From Hoeflea sp038900095 (GTDB taxonomy: Bacteria > Pseudomonadota > Alphaproteobacteria > Rhizobiales > Rhizobiaceae), in contig NZ_JBBMQQ010000009.1 in assembly GCF_038900095.1 (NCBI RefSeq), positions 115,237 to 179,236 of the forward strand: DNA of 64,000 nucleotides, given 5' to 3'. Below, in pieces: positions 8,368 through 17,122 of this stretch (position 1 is the stretch's first letter; the number at the start of each line of letters is the position of its first letter). The position numbers and the translations under genes are program-made. Below the pieces are notes generated by a model. The model was not told where the DNA came from. It saw only the letters and a program-made list of their open reading frames with translations, and did no database searches.

Positions 8368-9801
8368 TCATGCGAGTGACAACCACCACCCGGCCAAGCC
8401 GAGAAACGCGAAAAAACCCACGACATCGGTGACGGTGGTCACGAAAACCGCGGACGCAATCGCCGGGTCCGCACCGACTTTCTCCAGCAGCAATGGCAGC
8501 AGGATGCCGGCAAGGGCGGCGGCCAGCATGTTGACCACCATCGCAGCCGCAATGATGCTGCCAAGCCCGGAGCTCGAGAACCATGCGCCGGCGACAACGC
8601 CGATGATCACGGCAAAAAGCACCCCGTTGATCAAGCCGACGGCGGCCTCACGCCGGATGATGCGGCCGGCGTTGTAGATATCGAGATCGCGGGTGGCGAG
8701 CGCGCGCACCGTCACCGTCATCGTCTGGGTTCCTGCGTTGCCGCCCATCGAGGCAACAATCGGCATAAGCACGGCTAGAGCCACCATCTGCTCGATGGTG
8801 GCATCAAAAAGGCTGATGACGGCCGAGGCAAGAATGGCGGTGCCGAGATTGATCAGCAGCCAGGTGAAACGGGAGCGCACGGTTGACAGGATGCTGTCGG
8901 AGAGTTCCTCGTCGCCCACACCACCCAGGCGCTTGATGTCTTCCTCGGCTTCCTCGTGAATGACGTCAACCACGTCATCGATGGTCAAAACACCAACAAG
9001 GCGTTCGTTCTCGTCAACCACGGCGGCGGAGAGAAGGTCGTACTGTTCAAACAGCTGCGCCGCTTCCTCCTGGTCCATCTCCGCATCGATGCGGTAGCGG
9101 GTTTCGTCCATCACCTCCTCGATGCGAACCAGCCGCTTGGTGCGCAGGATCTTGTCGAGAGCGACCGCGCCGACCAGCTTGAAGGTCGGGTCGATGACGA
9201 AAATCTGGCTGAAGCTGTCCGGAAGGTCTTCCTCATCGCGCATGTAATCGATGGTCTGGCCGACGGTCCAGAACGGCGGCACCGCGACAAACTCGGTCTG
9301 CATGCGGCGACCGGCGGTGTCTTCGGGGTAGTCCAGCGAGCGGCGCAGCCTGACCCGTTCGGTGAACGGCAGAGCGGCCAGAATTTCCTTCTGGTCCTCT
9401 TCATCGAGGTCTTCGAGAATGTAGACAGCGTCATCGGAATCGAGATCGCCCAGAGCTTCGGCGATCCTGGCGTTTGGCAGCGCCTCGATGATGTCGAGAC
9501 GGATAGCTTCGTCGACTTCGGTCAGGGAGGCAAAATCGAAATCATCACCCAGCAGTGAAACCAGCGCATGACGCTGGGGAGCATTGATCGATTCCAGCAG
9601 GTCGCCCAGCTCGGATTCATGCAGCCGTACCACATGCTCGCGCAGGTATAGAACGTCGCGGTCTGCGATCGCGGCACCTATTGCGGTCAGGTAATCCTGC
9701 CGGATCGAACCGTCATCACCGTAGATCTCGTCATGGTCCACCGCATCCGGCGAGGACGGAGACGCAGTGATGTCTTCTTCGCGGTCAGCGGATTCGGTCA
9801 T
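8368..9801 (-). CDS. mgtE: Magnesium transporter MgtE
   Basis: 477 residues. The order is the MgtE N domain (about 30-170, with DLDSDDAVYILEDLDEEDQ), two CBS domains (about 175-300, ending VGVLTIDDVVDVI), and five C-terminal helices. The pore signature MPIVASMGGNAGTQT is present at about residue 355. It imports Mg2+ (or Co2+) through a Mg2+-gated homodimeric channel in the inner membrane. The start at 9801 (MTESADREED) is chosen; an upstream in-frame ATG adds 12 unconserved residues. Confidence 0.95.
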   Translation of the reverse strand: MTESADREEDITASPSSPDAVDHDEIYGDDGSIRQDYLTAIGAAIADRDVLYLREHVVRLHESELGDLLESINAPQRHALVSLLGDDFDFASLTEVDEAIRLDIIEALPNARIAEALGDLDSDDAVYILEDLDEEDQKEILAALPFTERVRLRRSLDYPEDTAGRRMQTEFVAVPPFWTVGQTIDYMRDEEDLPDSFSQIFVIDPTFKLVGAVALDKILRTKRLVRIEEVMDETRYRIDAEMDQEEAAQLFEQYDLLSAAVVDENERLVGVLTIDDVVDVIHEEAEEDIKRLGGVGDEELSDSILSTVRSRFTWLLINLGTAILASAVISLFDATIEQMVALAVLMPIVASMGGNAGTQTMTVTVRALATRDLDIYNAGRIIRREAAVGLINGVLFAVIIGVVAGAWFSSSGLGSIIAAAMVVNMLAAALAGILLPLLLEKVGADPAIASAVFVTTVTDVVGFFAFLGLAGWWLSLA

Positions 9802-10325
9802 GGCCAAGGCTCGCAGGTGGGCTGTTGTCGGCCGCAACCGGCCGACGGGTTTGATGCGTGAATGACGGCTGGGCCATCATGGTACCCGATGAGTACATAA
9901 TATCCATGTCGTGTATGCGCCAGATCGAATCGGCGCATGCCGAACAGCATTACCTGTCTATTTCAAGCCCGTTCTAAAATACAGACGTATTTAACTGTGG
10001 AAACGTAGACCCGACAGACCTTGGGTGAATTGCTACGGCCGCCGCCGCATGCAAACCTGATTTCGAGCAGACAACAGAGGGAATTTGACCGCGGCCACAG
10101 CTAGGTTGCGGAACGAGGAACTGTGTGCGGTTTTCCGGGCGCGACGCTGCCAACTGAATACGACACTTCATGCAGGCATCAAGCTTGCGCGAACCCTACG
10201 CCCGAACAGGCAAACTGGACACTTCGGTACGAATCATGGCTAATTTGATGACGTTCTATTTAAATATAGTAGTTTTGAAGCGTGATTTGAGTGTTAATCA
10301 ACAACTCCTGTCAGGATGATTTCAC
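9802..10325. other. 524-base intergenic region, no gene
   Basis: No convincing coding frame. An inverted repeat ATGCGCC-N10-GGCGCAT lies at 9915-9938, about 115 bases upstream of the mgtE start, and may be a leader hairpin or operator for mgtE. The stretch 10240-10320 is clearly AT-richer than its surroundings and probably holds the promoter of the small gene at 10326. Confidence 0.5.
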
Positions 10326-10613
10326 ATGACAGTTTCACACCGCCTTGCAAATCTTAAAAGAATTCACGACGCCAAAGCACCCGAGATCACTCGTCTGGCC
10401 AAAGACGCCAATACACCAACACGGCAAAAGCAACTGATTTACGGATGCCTGAACAATCTGTGCCGCATATCGGCAATCCTCTACGGTGAAATATCGGCCG
10501 AGCCGGGAAATTACGACCTGCTTGAAGAAGCTGCGGAAATCGACAACGCGCTGGTGCAATTGCGCAGCTTTGTCGGAAGCCAGATCTCGCTGAGAGTTCA
10601 TACCGCCGCCTAA
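10326..10613 (+). CDS. Orphan 95-residue protein
   Basis: It starts at ATG 10326 with AGGATGA 6 bases upstream. The product is soluble and predicted mostly helical (MTVSHRLANLKRIHDAK..., later LLEEAAEIDNALVQLRSF), with two cysteines in CLNNLCRIS near residue 43. There is no signal peptide or membrane segment. I do not recognise a family. The good ribosome site and AT-rich upstream region make it a real gene candidate, isolated between two divergent intergenic regions and possibly lineage-specific. Confidence 0.55.
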   Translation: MTVSHRLANLKRIHDAKAPEITRLAKDANTPTRQKQLIYGCLNNLCRISAILYGEISAEPGNYDLLEEAAEIDNALVQLRSFVGSQISLRVHTAA

Positions 10614-10729
10614 AGCGCATCCGCGGCTCCACAAAACCCTGAAGCGCCCCAGCGCCACCAGTCCTTGCGTCCGGGGACCACGACCGGGCCGAAGCTCTCA
10701 ATCACCAAAATACCCCTATAATGCAGGGG

Positions 10730-12007
10730 TCAATCCGGCAGGTCTCCGACCAGGATCGCACGGAAATCGTTGACATTGGTGCCGGTGGGACCGGTGACGA
10801 ACAGGTCTCCGATGGCGTCAAAGGCGGTCCACGCATCGTTGGCGGCAAGACTGGCCAGCGGATCAAGCCCCCGAGCCCGCATCTGACCAGCCGTTTGCGG
10901 CCCGGCGAAGGCACCGGCATTGTCTTCTGATCCGTCAATACCGTCGGTGTCGGCCGAGAGCGCGGCAATTCCCTCGACACCATCAATGGCGGAGGCAAGC
11001 GACAGCAGGAATTCGGTGTTGCGGCCGCCCTTGCCTTTTCCCCTCAGTGTAACGGTGGTTTCTCCGCCGGACAGGATGACCACCGGCTTGGCGAACGGAC
11101 GGTCGCGGCCCGCCACTTCCCTGGCGATGGCCGCGTGCACCAGCCCGACATCCCGGGCCTCGCCCTCGATTGCGTCCGACAGGATGGCGGCTCCGACCCC
11201 CGCGCTGCGGGCCATGTCAGCCGCGGCTTCTAGCGACAGGCCTGCCGAAGCGATGATGCGGACCTCGTTGTTTGCGAAAACCGGATCGTCCGGACGCGGC
11301 GGCAAGTCCCGGCCGCTGTCGAAATGCGCGACGATGCTTTCAGGCAGCGCAATGTTGCGCGCGGCGACCATGGCACGGACTTCCGCCATTGTCAGCGCGT
11401 CAGGCACGGTGGGCCCGGAGGCAACCTGGCAGGCCTCGTCTCCGGGCACATCGGAGACGACAAGCGACACCACCTTTGCCGGCCAGGCGGCAGCGGCGAG
11501 CCTGCCGCCCTTGATGCGGCTCGCATGTTTTCTGATCGCATTCATCACGCCGATCGGCGCGCCGGATGCAAGCAGCACGCGGTTGAGTTCCTGCTCGTCG
11601 GCAAGCGTCAGGCCTTCCGGCGGGGCCGGCAGCAGCGCAGACCCGCCGCCGCAGATGAGCGCAACGACCAGATCATCGCTGGTAAGCCCGGAAACCGCAT
11701 CGAACAGGGCCTGGGTGGCAACAAGACCTGCCTGATCGGGCACCGGATGGCTCGCCTCCAGCACCTTAATGGATTTGCAGGGTGCCGCATAACCATAGCG
11801 GGTCACGACAGTTCCCGTCAGCGGGCCATCCCAGAGGTCTTCAAACGCGGCGGCAAGCTGGGCAGCTCCCTTGCCGGCACCGATGACCACGGTTCTGCCC
11901 GCGGGCCTGGCCGGCAGCGCATCCGCCAGCGCACGCCGGGGATCGGCGCGTTCGACAGCGGCATGGAACAGACGTGTCAGAAATTCTCTCTTGCCGGGGT
12001 CAATCAC
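10730..12007 (-). CDS. Glycerate 2-kinase (MOFRL family)
   Basis: 425 residues, the full length of the GckA/TtuD family. An N-terminal GCKA domain holds TVVIGAGKGAAQLA and the nucleotide-binding CGGGSALLPAPPEGLTL, and a C-terminal MOFRL domain holds GGETTVTL-GKGKGGRNTEFLL and the GPTGTNVNDF end. It phosphorylates D-glycerate to 2-phosphoglycerate in glyoxylate or tartronate catabolism; older annotations call it hydroxypyruvate reductase. It starts at GTG 12005-12007. It is divergent from the sugar-catabolism pair at 12475. Confidence 0.88.
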   Translation of the reverse strand: MIDPGKREFLTRLFHAAVERADPRRALADALPARPAGRTVVIGAGKGAAQLAAAFEDLWDGPLTGTVVTRYGYAAPCKSIKVLEASHPVPDQAGLVATQALFDAVSGLTSDDLVVALICGGGSALLPAPPEGLTLADEQELNRVLLASGAPIGVMNAIRKHASRIKGGRLAAAAWPAKVVSLVVSDVPGDEACQVASGPTVPDALTMAEVRAMVAARNIALPESIVAHFDSGRDLPPRPDDPVFANNEVRIIASAGLSLEAAADMARSAGVGAAILSDAIEGEARDVGLVHAAIAREVAGRDRPFAKPVVILSGGETTVTLRGKGKGGRNTEFLLSLASAIDGVEGIAALSADTDGIDGSEDNAGAFAGPQTAGQMRARGLDPLASLAANDAWTAFDAIGDLFVTGPTGTNVNDFRAILVGDLPD

Positions 12008-12474
12008 TCTTTGCTACCGCCCTTTGTTGGCCAATCCACCCGGCCCTCGATCAGGCAGGCTTGCCTGTGTCGACCCACCCCGGGAACGCCGTATCGTGAA
12101 CCGTATTTCTGACAGTTTGAGGCGCGATGTCAAACCGGCTTGCGGGTTCAACCCATTGGCAATGCCCGACAAGCCCGTTCATCCATCGTCTCCCGCCCCG
12201 CGAGCGAGGCAAGCTTGTGGATAAGGTTTTTGCCGAAAACCGGCAGGCAGTGTATCGGGGGGGATACAAACGATTTAAGAATGTGCCTACAGTCCGCGCG
12301 ATGACGACGAAAAGACAACGCGGTCTGGGGCAAAACCGGGACAGTGGGGACAGACAAAGACTTCGACGGGCAAATTGAAGGCGTGGCGCAACATCCAGTG
12401 AAACGCACGCGCGCCCAGACTTGACCCACTGACCCGCCCGGCGGAACCGAACTGAATTCTGGAGGAAGACACCA
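12008..12474. promoter_or_regulatory. 467-base divergent intergenic region with palindromes
   Basis: It separates the glycerate kinase from the sugar-isomerase gene. It holds TGTATC-N6-GATACA at 12251-12268, a perfect 6-bp inverted repeat of the size used by GntR/LacI-type repressors, preceded by TGCCG-N5-CGGCA at 12231-12245. No regulator gene lies next to it, so any repressor is encoded elsewhere. No coding frame here looks real. Confidence 0.45.
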
Positions 12475-13530
12475 ATGAAAACCATCAAGGGCCCGGCACT
12501 GTTTCTGGCGCAATTTGCCGGTGACGAGGCACCGTTCGATTCCTGGGATTCGATCACCAAGTGGGCCGCGGACTGCGGCTACAAGGGTGTGCAGGTGCCC
12601 AGCTGGGACGGCCGCCTGATCAATCTCGACAAGGCTGCCTCGTCAAAAGACTATTGCGATGAGTTCAGGGGCGTGGCGCGCCAGAACGGCGTCGAGGTGA
12701 CAGAACTGTCGACCCATCTGCAAGGCCAGCTTGTCGCCGTACATCCGGCTTACGATGAGGCCTTCGATGGTTTCGCGGCACCGGAAGTGCGCGGCAATCC
12801 GAAAGCACGGCAGCAATGGGCCGTCGAGCAGGTGCGGATGGCGCTGACAGCCTCGCAGAACATGGGCATCAATGCGATGGCCAGTTTTTCCGGTGCGCTG
12901 GCCTGGCCTTACCTCTACCCTTGGCCGCAGCGGCCCGCAGGGCTGGTGGAAACCGCCTTTGACGAGCTGGCCAAACGCTGGCGGCCGATCCTTGATCACG
13001 CCGATGAGTGCGGCGTCGACATCTGCTACGAGATCCATCCGGGCGAAGACCTGCATGACGGCGTTACCTTCGAGATGTTCCTCGAACGCGTCGGCAACCA
13101 TGCGCGCTGCAACATGCTCTACGATCCGTCGCACTACGTGCTGCAGTGTCTCGACTACATCGACAACATCGACATCTACAAAGACCGGATCAAGATGTTC
13201 CACGTCAAGGATGCGGAATTCAATCCGACCGGACGGCAGGGCGTCTATTCCGGCTACCAGCCATGGGTGGACCGGGCCGGACGGTTCCGCTCGCTGGGCG
13301 ATGGACAGGTCGATTTCGGCGCGATCTTCTCGAAGATGGCGGCCAATGATTTCGACGGCTGGGCCGTGGTCGAATGGGAATGCTGCCTCAAGCATCCTGA
13401 AGACGGCGCCCGCGAAGGCGCACAATTCGTCTCCGATCACATCATCCGGGTCACCGAACGGGCCTTTGACGATTTCGCCGACGGCGGCACCGACGAGGCC
13501 GCCAACCGCCGCATGCTCGGCATTTCCTGA
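12475..13530 (+). CDS. Sugar phosphate isomerase/epimerase-like TIM-barrel protein
   Basis: 351 residues of the xylose-isomerase-like TIM-barrel (AP endonuclease 2) family. Likely metal ligands are E186 (YEIHPGED), D217 and H220 (LYDPSHYV), H243 (FHVKDAE) and E300 (VVEWECC). Such enzymes isomerise or epimerise sugars or keto-sugars. A strong GGAGGA site precedes ATG 12475. It is followed 15 bases later by a Gfo/Idh/MocA dehydrogenase, a pairing typical of catabolism through 3-keto-glycosides or inositol-like sugars. The exact substrate is not evident. Confidence 0.85.
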   Translation: MKTIKGPALFLAQFAGDEAPFDSWDSITKWAADCGYKGVQVPSWDGRLINLDKAASSKDYCDEFRGVARQNGVEVTELSTHLQGQLVAVHPAYDEAFDGFAAPEVRGNPKARQQWAVEQVRMALTASQNMGINAMASFSGALAWPYLYPWPQRPAGLVETAFDELAKRWRPILDHADECGVDICYEIHPGEDLHDGVTFEMFLERVGNHARCNMLYDPSHYVLQCLDYIDNIDIYKDRIKMFHVKDAEFNPTGRQGVYSGYQPWVDRAGRFRSLGDGQVDFGAIFSKMAANDFDGWAVVEWECCLKHPEDGAREGAQFVSDHIIRVTERAFDDFADGGTDEAANRRMLGIS

Positions 13531-13545
13531 GCGGGAGGGACAGCA

Positions 13546-14733
13546 ATGGCTATCGAAGGTTCCAACACCTCATCCTCGCGCCGCATCCGTCTGGGCATGG
13601 TCGGCGGCGGGCGTGATGCGTTCATTGGCGGCGTGCACCGCATCGCCTCGCGCATCGACGACCGCTATGAACTGGTCGCCGGGGCGTTTTCCTCCACACC
13701 GGAAAAGTCGAAGGCCTCGGCCGCCGATCTCGGCGTTGCAGAAGACCGGGCCTATGGCGATTATGTCGAAATGGCCAAGCGGGAAGCGCGGCTGAAGAAC
13801 GGCATCGAGGCGGTGTCGATCGTCACCCCCAACCACATGCACTTTCCAGTGGCGCGCGAGTTTCTCAAGCGCGGCATCCATGTAATTTGCGACAAGCCGC
13901 TGACCTCGACGCTTGCCGACGCGCGCAAGCTGGCAAAGGTGGCTGAGGCTTCGGGCGCCTTGTTCGTGCTGACGCACAACTACACCGGCTATCCGATGAT
14001 GCGGCAGGCACGCGAGATGATCGCCGGCGGCGAGCTGGGCAAAATCCGACTGGTGCAGGTCGAGTACGCTCAGGACTGGCTGTCGGAAAAGCTCGAGGAA
14101 ACAGGCCAGAAGCAGGCTGGATGGCGCACCGATCCTGCCCGTTCCGGCCTTGGTGGCTCGACCGGCGACATCGGCACCCATGCCTTCAATCTGGCGAGTT
14201 TCGTCTCGGGGCTTGAGCTCGAGCAGCTTTGCGCCGATCTCGACAGTTTCGTCGAGGGCCGGCAGCTTGATGACAACGGCCACGTGCTGATGCGGTTTTC
14301 TGGCGGGGCCAAGGGCATGCTGTGGTGCAGCCAGGTGGCGCCGGGCAACGAGAATGCGCTGAAGCTCAGGATCTACGGCGAAAAGGGCGGGCTCGAATGG
14401 GTCCAGGAAGATCCCAACTACCTGTGGCACACGCGCTTGGGTCAACCCAAGCGGCTGCTCACCCGCAACGGTGCGGGCGCCACCGCAGCCGGCCAGCGCG
14501 TCAGCCGCATTCCCGGCGGACATCCGGAAGGCTACCTGGAAGGCTTCGCCAATATCTACACCGAAGCGGCGGAAGCCATCATTGCGCATCGCGACGGCAA
14601 ACCCGTCCCCGATGGCGTGATATTCCCCGGCATCGATGAAGGCCTTGCAGGCGTTGCCTTCGTGACCGCGTGCGTGGAATCCTCCAAACGCGGAGCCGCC
14701 TGGGTCAAATTCGACACCTACATGAAGCGCTGA
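13546..14733 (+). CDS. Gfo/Idh/MocA-family oxidoreductase
   Basis: 395 residues. An N-terminal Rossmann fold (GMVGGGRDAFIGGVHR, residues 17-32) is followed by CDKP (115-118, the family's EKP position) and DIGTHAF (208-214), which supplies the usual Asp/His pair. It is an NAD(P)-dependent sugar or polyol dehydrogenase. It forms an operon with the TIM-barrel gene upstream. The long GGRDAFIGGVHR insertion is typical of the glycoside 3-dehydrogenase or levoglucosan-dehydrogenase-like branch, so oxidation at a ring carbon of a glycoside is a reasonable inference. Confidence 0.85.
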   Translation: MAIEGSNTSSSRRIRLGMVGGGRDAFIGGVHRIASRIDDRYELVAGAFSSTPEKSKASAADLGVAEDRAYGDYVEMAKREARLKNGIEAVSIVTPNHMHFPVAREFLKRGIHVICDKPLTSTLADARKLAKVAEASGALFVLTHNYTGYPMMRQAREMIAGGELGKIRLVQVEYAQDWLSEKLEETGQKQAGWRTDPARSGLGGSTGDIGTHAFNLASFVSGLELEQLCADLDSFVEGRQLDDNGHVLMRFSGGAKGMLWCSQVAPGNENALKLRIYGEKGGLEWVQEDPNYLWHTRLGQPKRLLTRNGAGATAAGQRVSRIPGGHPEGYLEGFANIYTEAAEAIIAHRDGKPVPDGVIFPGIDEGLAGVAFVTACVESSKRGAAWVKFDTYMKR

Positions 14734-14754
14734 TGCGGCTTCGGGCGGGGCGCT

Positions 14755-15636
14755 CTACGGCCAGGCTGCATAGGTCAGGTCGCCCTGCTCCCGCCTGTCA
14801 CGCAGGACATGGCGATACCTGCCCGGGCTCTGTCCCGATTGGCGGGTGAAGAACCGATTGAAATAGGCGGGATCGGCAAAGCCGAGGCGGAAAGCGATCT
14901 GGCTTACCGGAAGCCCGGTGCTGGCGAGAAGCTCGCAGGCATCGCGCATGATTTCGCGGTGCAGATAGCCTTGGGGGGACAGGCCGGTGGCGCGCCTGAC
15001 CGCAACATTGAGCCGGTCGCGCTTGACCTCCAGAAGCCGGGCATAGTGCTCAACAGTCCAATGCTGGTACTTGTGCAAGCCCGCCAGCATGACAAACCGT
15101 TCGGCCAGCCCCTGGGGCGAGCGCTGCCGGGAGACGAGATCGGCGCCGAGCAGACGCCACAGGTGCAGCAGGACAAGCCCGAGATAGTGCTCCAGCGCCT
15201 GGCTGCTGCCGGGCCAGTTGGCCTGCTTCTCCGCGGCAATGCCTTCGAGCAGCGGGACGATTGCCTCGTTTTGCCCGAGTGCCTGGGAAATCCCCTGCCT
15301 GAGCAGGATTCCCATCTGATCGGCAAGCAGGCTTGTGGGCAGGGCACGGACAAGCGTCTGCCGCGGCACCAGCATGATGGTGCCGCGCGCGCCGGCCTGC
15401 GCGGCGATTTCGCGGGCCTTGCCGGCGGGCGTCCAGATCAGCCGCGGTGCATCAAACTCACGGGCAGCATCCGCCGTTGTCGCGGTTTCCGAAACCGTGA
15501 TGTTTCCCGCAAACAAGAGCACAAGGCAGGCAGACTCCGCCGGAACACCGTAGGCCACGCGGGTCAACGGACTGCGGATCTCAAGCAGTGACAGTGCCGG
15601 GCGGTCATCGCCCGCAGGCAGGGATATCGGTCTCAT
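14755..15636 (-). CDS. AraC-family transcriptional regulator
   Basis: 293 residues starting at ATG 15634-15636. The C-terminus holds two HTH motifs (about 200-285), with ARLLEVKRDRLNVAVRRATG and VSQIAFRLGFADPAYFNRFFTRQSGQSPGRYR. The N-terminus is a cupin-like effector domain. The frame stays open far upstream on this strand, but that would run through the divergent ABC operon and is not coding. It is divergent from the Liv-type operon with only 195 bases between, so it probably controls that operon. Confidence 0.9.
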   Translation of the reverse strand: MRPISLPAGDDRPALSLLEIRSPLTRVAYGVPAESACLVLLFAGNITVSETATTADAAREFDAPRLIWTPAGKAREIAAQAGARGTIMLVPRQTLVRALPTSLLADQMGILLRQGISQALGQNEAIVPLLEGIAAEKQANWPGSSQALEHYLGLVLLHLWRLLGADLVSRQRSPQGLAERFVMLAGLHKYQHWTVEHYARLLEVKRDRLNVAVRRATGLSPQGYLHREIMRDACELLASTGLPVSQIAFRLGFADPAYFNRFFTRQSGQSPGRYRHVLRDRREQGDLTYAAWP

Positions 15637-15671
15637 CCGGGCAATTTCCCCGATCTCACCGGGAATGCAAG

Positions 15672-15709
15672 CAAAAGTGCAATTCTTCGCCACAAAAGTG
15701 CATATTCTT
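15672..15709. promoter_or_regulatory. Tandem direct repeat, candidate AraC operator
   Basis: Two near-identical copies of CAAAAGTGCA-(T)ATTCTT begin at 15672 and 15693, exactly 21 bp apart, i.e. two helical turns. AraC-family proteins bind direct-repeat half-sites with this spacing. The site lies between the divergent araC-type gene and the transporter operon. Confidence 0.6.
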
Positions 15710-15831
15710 ATGCGAGACCCTGATCGATACTCAATGTCAGCCGTTAATGGGAGTTCGGCTGAAATCACTGGAGATTTTGGGCGAAGGCGACCGCAGGACC
15801 CCGCTTCTGCCCGCAATTGGGAGGAAAATTC

Positions 15832-17046
15832 ATGAAAATCACCCGACGCAATACCGTGCGCGCGCTGGCATCCGGCGTGGCGATGACCATGCTTCTTGGC
15901 GCCAACCTGGCATATTCCGCCGATGAAACCATCAAGATTGGCTATGCCGTTGCCAAGACCGGCCCCAACGCCACCGGCGCGGGCATCACCACGATTCCAA
16001 ACTACGAATTGTGGGTCAAGGACGTCAATGCAGCTGGCGGATTGACCCTGCCCGATGGCTCGAAGCGCAAGATCGAGGTCATCGAGTATGACGACCGGTC
16101 TTCGAACGAAGACCTGGTCCGCGCCATCGAACGGCTCGCCACCAAGGACAAGGTCGACCTGATCCTGCCGCCGTGGGGAACCGGCTCCAACCTCGCCATA
16201 GCACCGTTGATGGACCGGTTCGGCTATCCACAGCTCGGCGTAACCGCCGTGACCGACAAGGCGCCTGAATTCGCCGCTCGCTGGAAGCGCAGCTACTGGA
16301 TGCTCGGCGGTGGACACGACTATGCCGAGGGGCTCGCAAATGTGCTGAAATTCGCCGTGGCCGACGGCAAGATCAACAACAAGGTCGCCATGGTCTCGGT
16401 TGCCGACGGTTTCGGCATCGACCTTGTCAGCGGCGCCCGCCCGGCCTTCAAGGATGCAGGCCTCGAGGTCGTCTATGACAAGACCTATCCGCTCGGCACC
16501 TCGGACTTCGCGGCACTGATGGCCGAAGCACAGGCGAGCGGCGCAGACAGCTTTGTCGCCTTCTCCTATCCGCCGGACAGCTTCGGCATGACCAAGACCG
16601 CCCAGTCGATGGGCTACAACCCGAAGGTCTTCTATGTCGGTGTGGGCGGTGCGTTTCCGATCTACGGCAAGATTGCCGATGGCAAGGAAGACGGCGTGAT
16701 GTCGATTGGCGGCGTGAACGCTGCCTCCCCGGCGATCAAGGACTACTTTGCACGCCACACCGACAGCGCCGGCGCACCGCCGGACAGCTGGGCTTCGGCG
16801 ATCACCTATGCATCGCTTGAAATGCTGGCACAATCGGTGGAACGGGTCGGTCTCGATCATGCCAAGCTGGCCGAGGAACTGTCGACCGGGACGTTCAGCA
16901 CGATCATCGGCGAGGTCAAGCTCGAGAACAACCAGTTGCGCGATCTCTGGTGGGTCGGACAGTGGCAGAACGGCACGTTCGTGGCCGTCAACCCGTCGGA
17001 CAAGGACGGTGCCGTTGCGCCGGTCGTGCCGAAGCCGAACTGGTAA
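15832..17046 (+). CDS. ABC transporter periplasmic substrate-binding protein (branched-chain type)
   Basis: 404 residues with an N-terminal export signal (KITRRNTVRALASGVAMTML, probable cleavage near AYSA/DE at about residue 30) and the Peripla_BP_6 fold beginning TIKIGYAVAKTGPNATGAG. It binds the substrate in the periplasm and delivers it to the membrane components encoded next. GGAGGAAAATTC immediately precedes ATG 15832. It is first in an operon with livH-, livM-, livG- and livF-like genes. The linked aldehyde dehydrogenase suggests an aromatic or aldehyde-related ligand rather than leucine. Confidence 0.9.
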   Translation: MKITRRNTVRALASGVAMTMLLGANLAYSADETIKIGYAVAKTGPNATGAGITTIPNYELWVKDVNAAGGLTLPDGSKRKIEVIEYDDRSSNEDLVRAIERLATKDKVDLILPPWGTGSNLAIAPLMDRFGYPQLGVTAVTDKAPEFAARWKRSYWMLGGGHDYAEGLANVLKFAVADGKINNKVAMVSVADGFGIDLVSGARPAFKDAGLEVVYDKTYPLGTSDFAALMAEAQASGADSFVAFSYPPDSFGMTKTAQSMGYNPKVFYVGVGGAFPIYGKIADGKEDGVMSIGGVNAASPAIKDYFARHTDSAGAPPDSWASAITYASLEMLAQSVERVGLDHAKLAEELSTGTFSTIIGEVKLENNQLRDLWWVGQWQNGTFVAVNPSDKDGAVAPVVPKPNW

Positions 17047-17122
17047 TCCGGATTACCTCCCGAGGGGCAGCCGCGGACGGCTGCCCTTCATTCCTCGTTC
17101 CTGACAGAAGCGGACCACTGCA

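Noticed and set aside
10086..10120. Two GGAAC boxes in the mgtE upstream gap
   Set aside because: Neither has CGTT or a one-mismatch variant 16-17 bases downstream in a direction facing a gene.
12216..12224. Perfect DnaA box (TTATCCACA on the minus strand)
   Set aside because: It is single, with no cluster of boxes, no AT-rich unwinding element and no dnaA/hemE-type neighbours, so chance is the simplest explanation.
15637..16860. Long upstream extension of the AraC frame
   Set aside because: It runs antisense through the substrate-binding-protein gene. The AraC family length is reached from the ATG at 15636.
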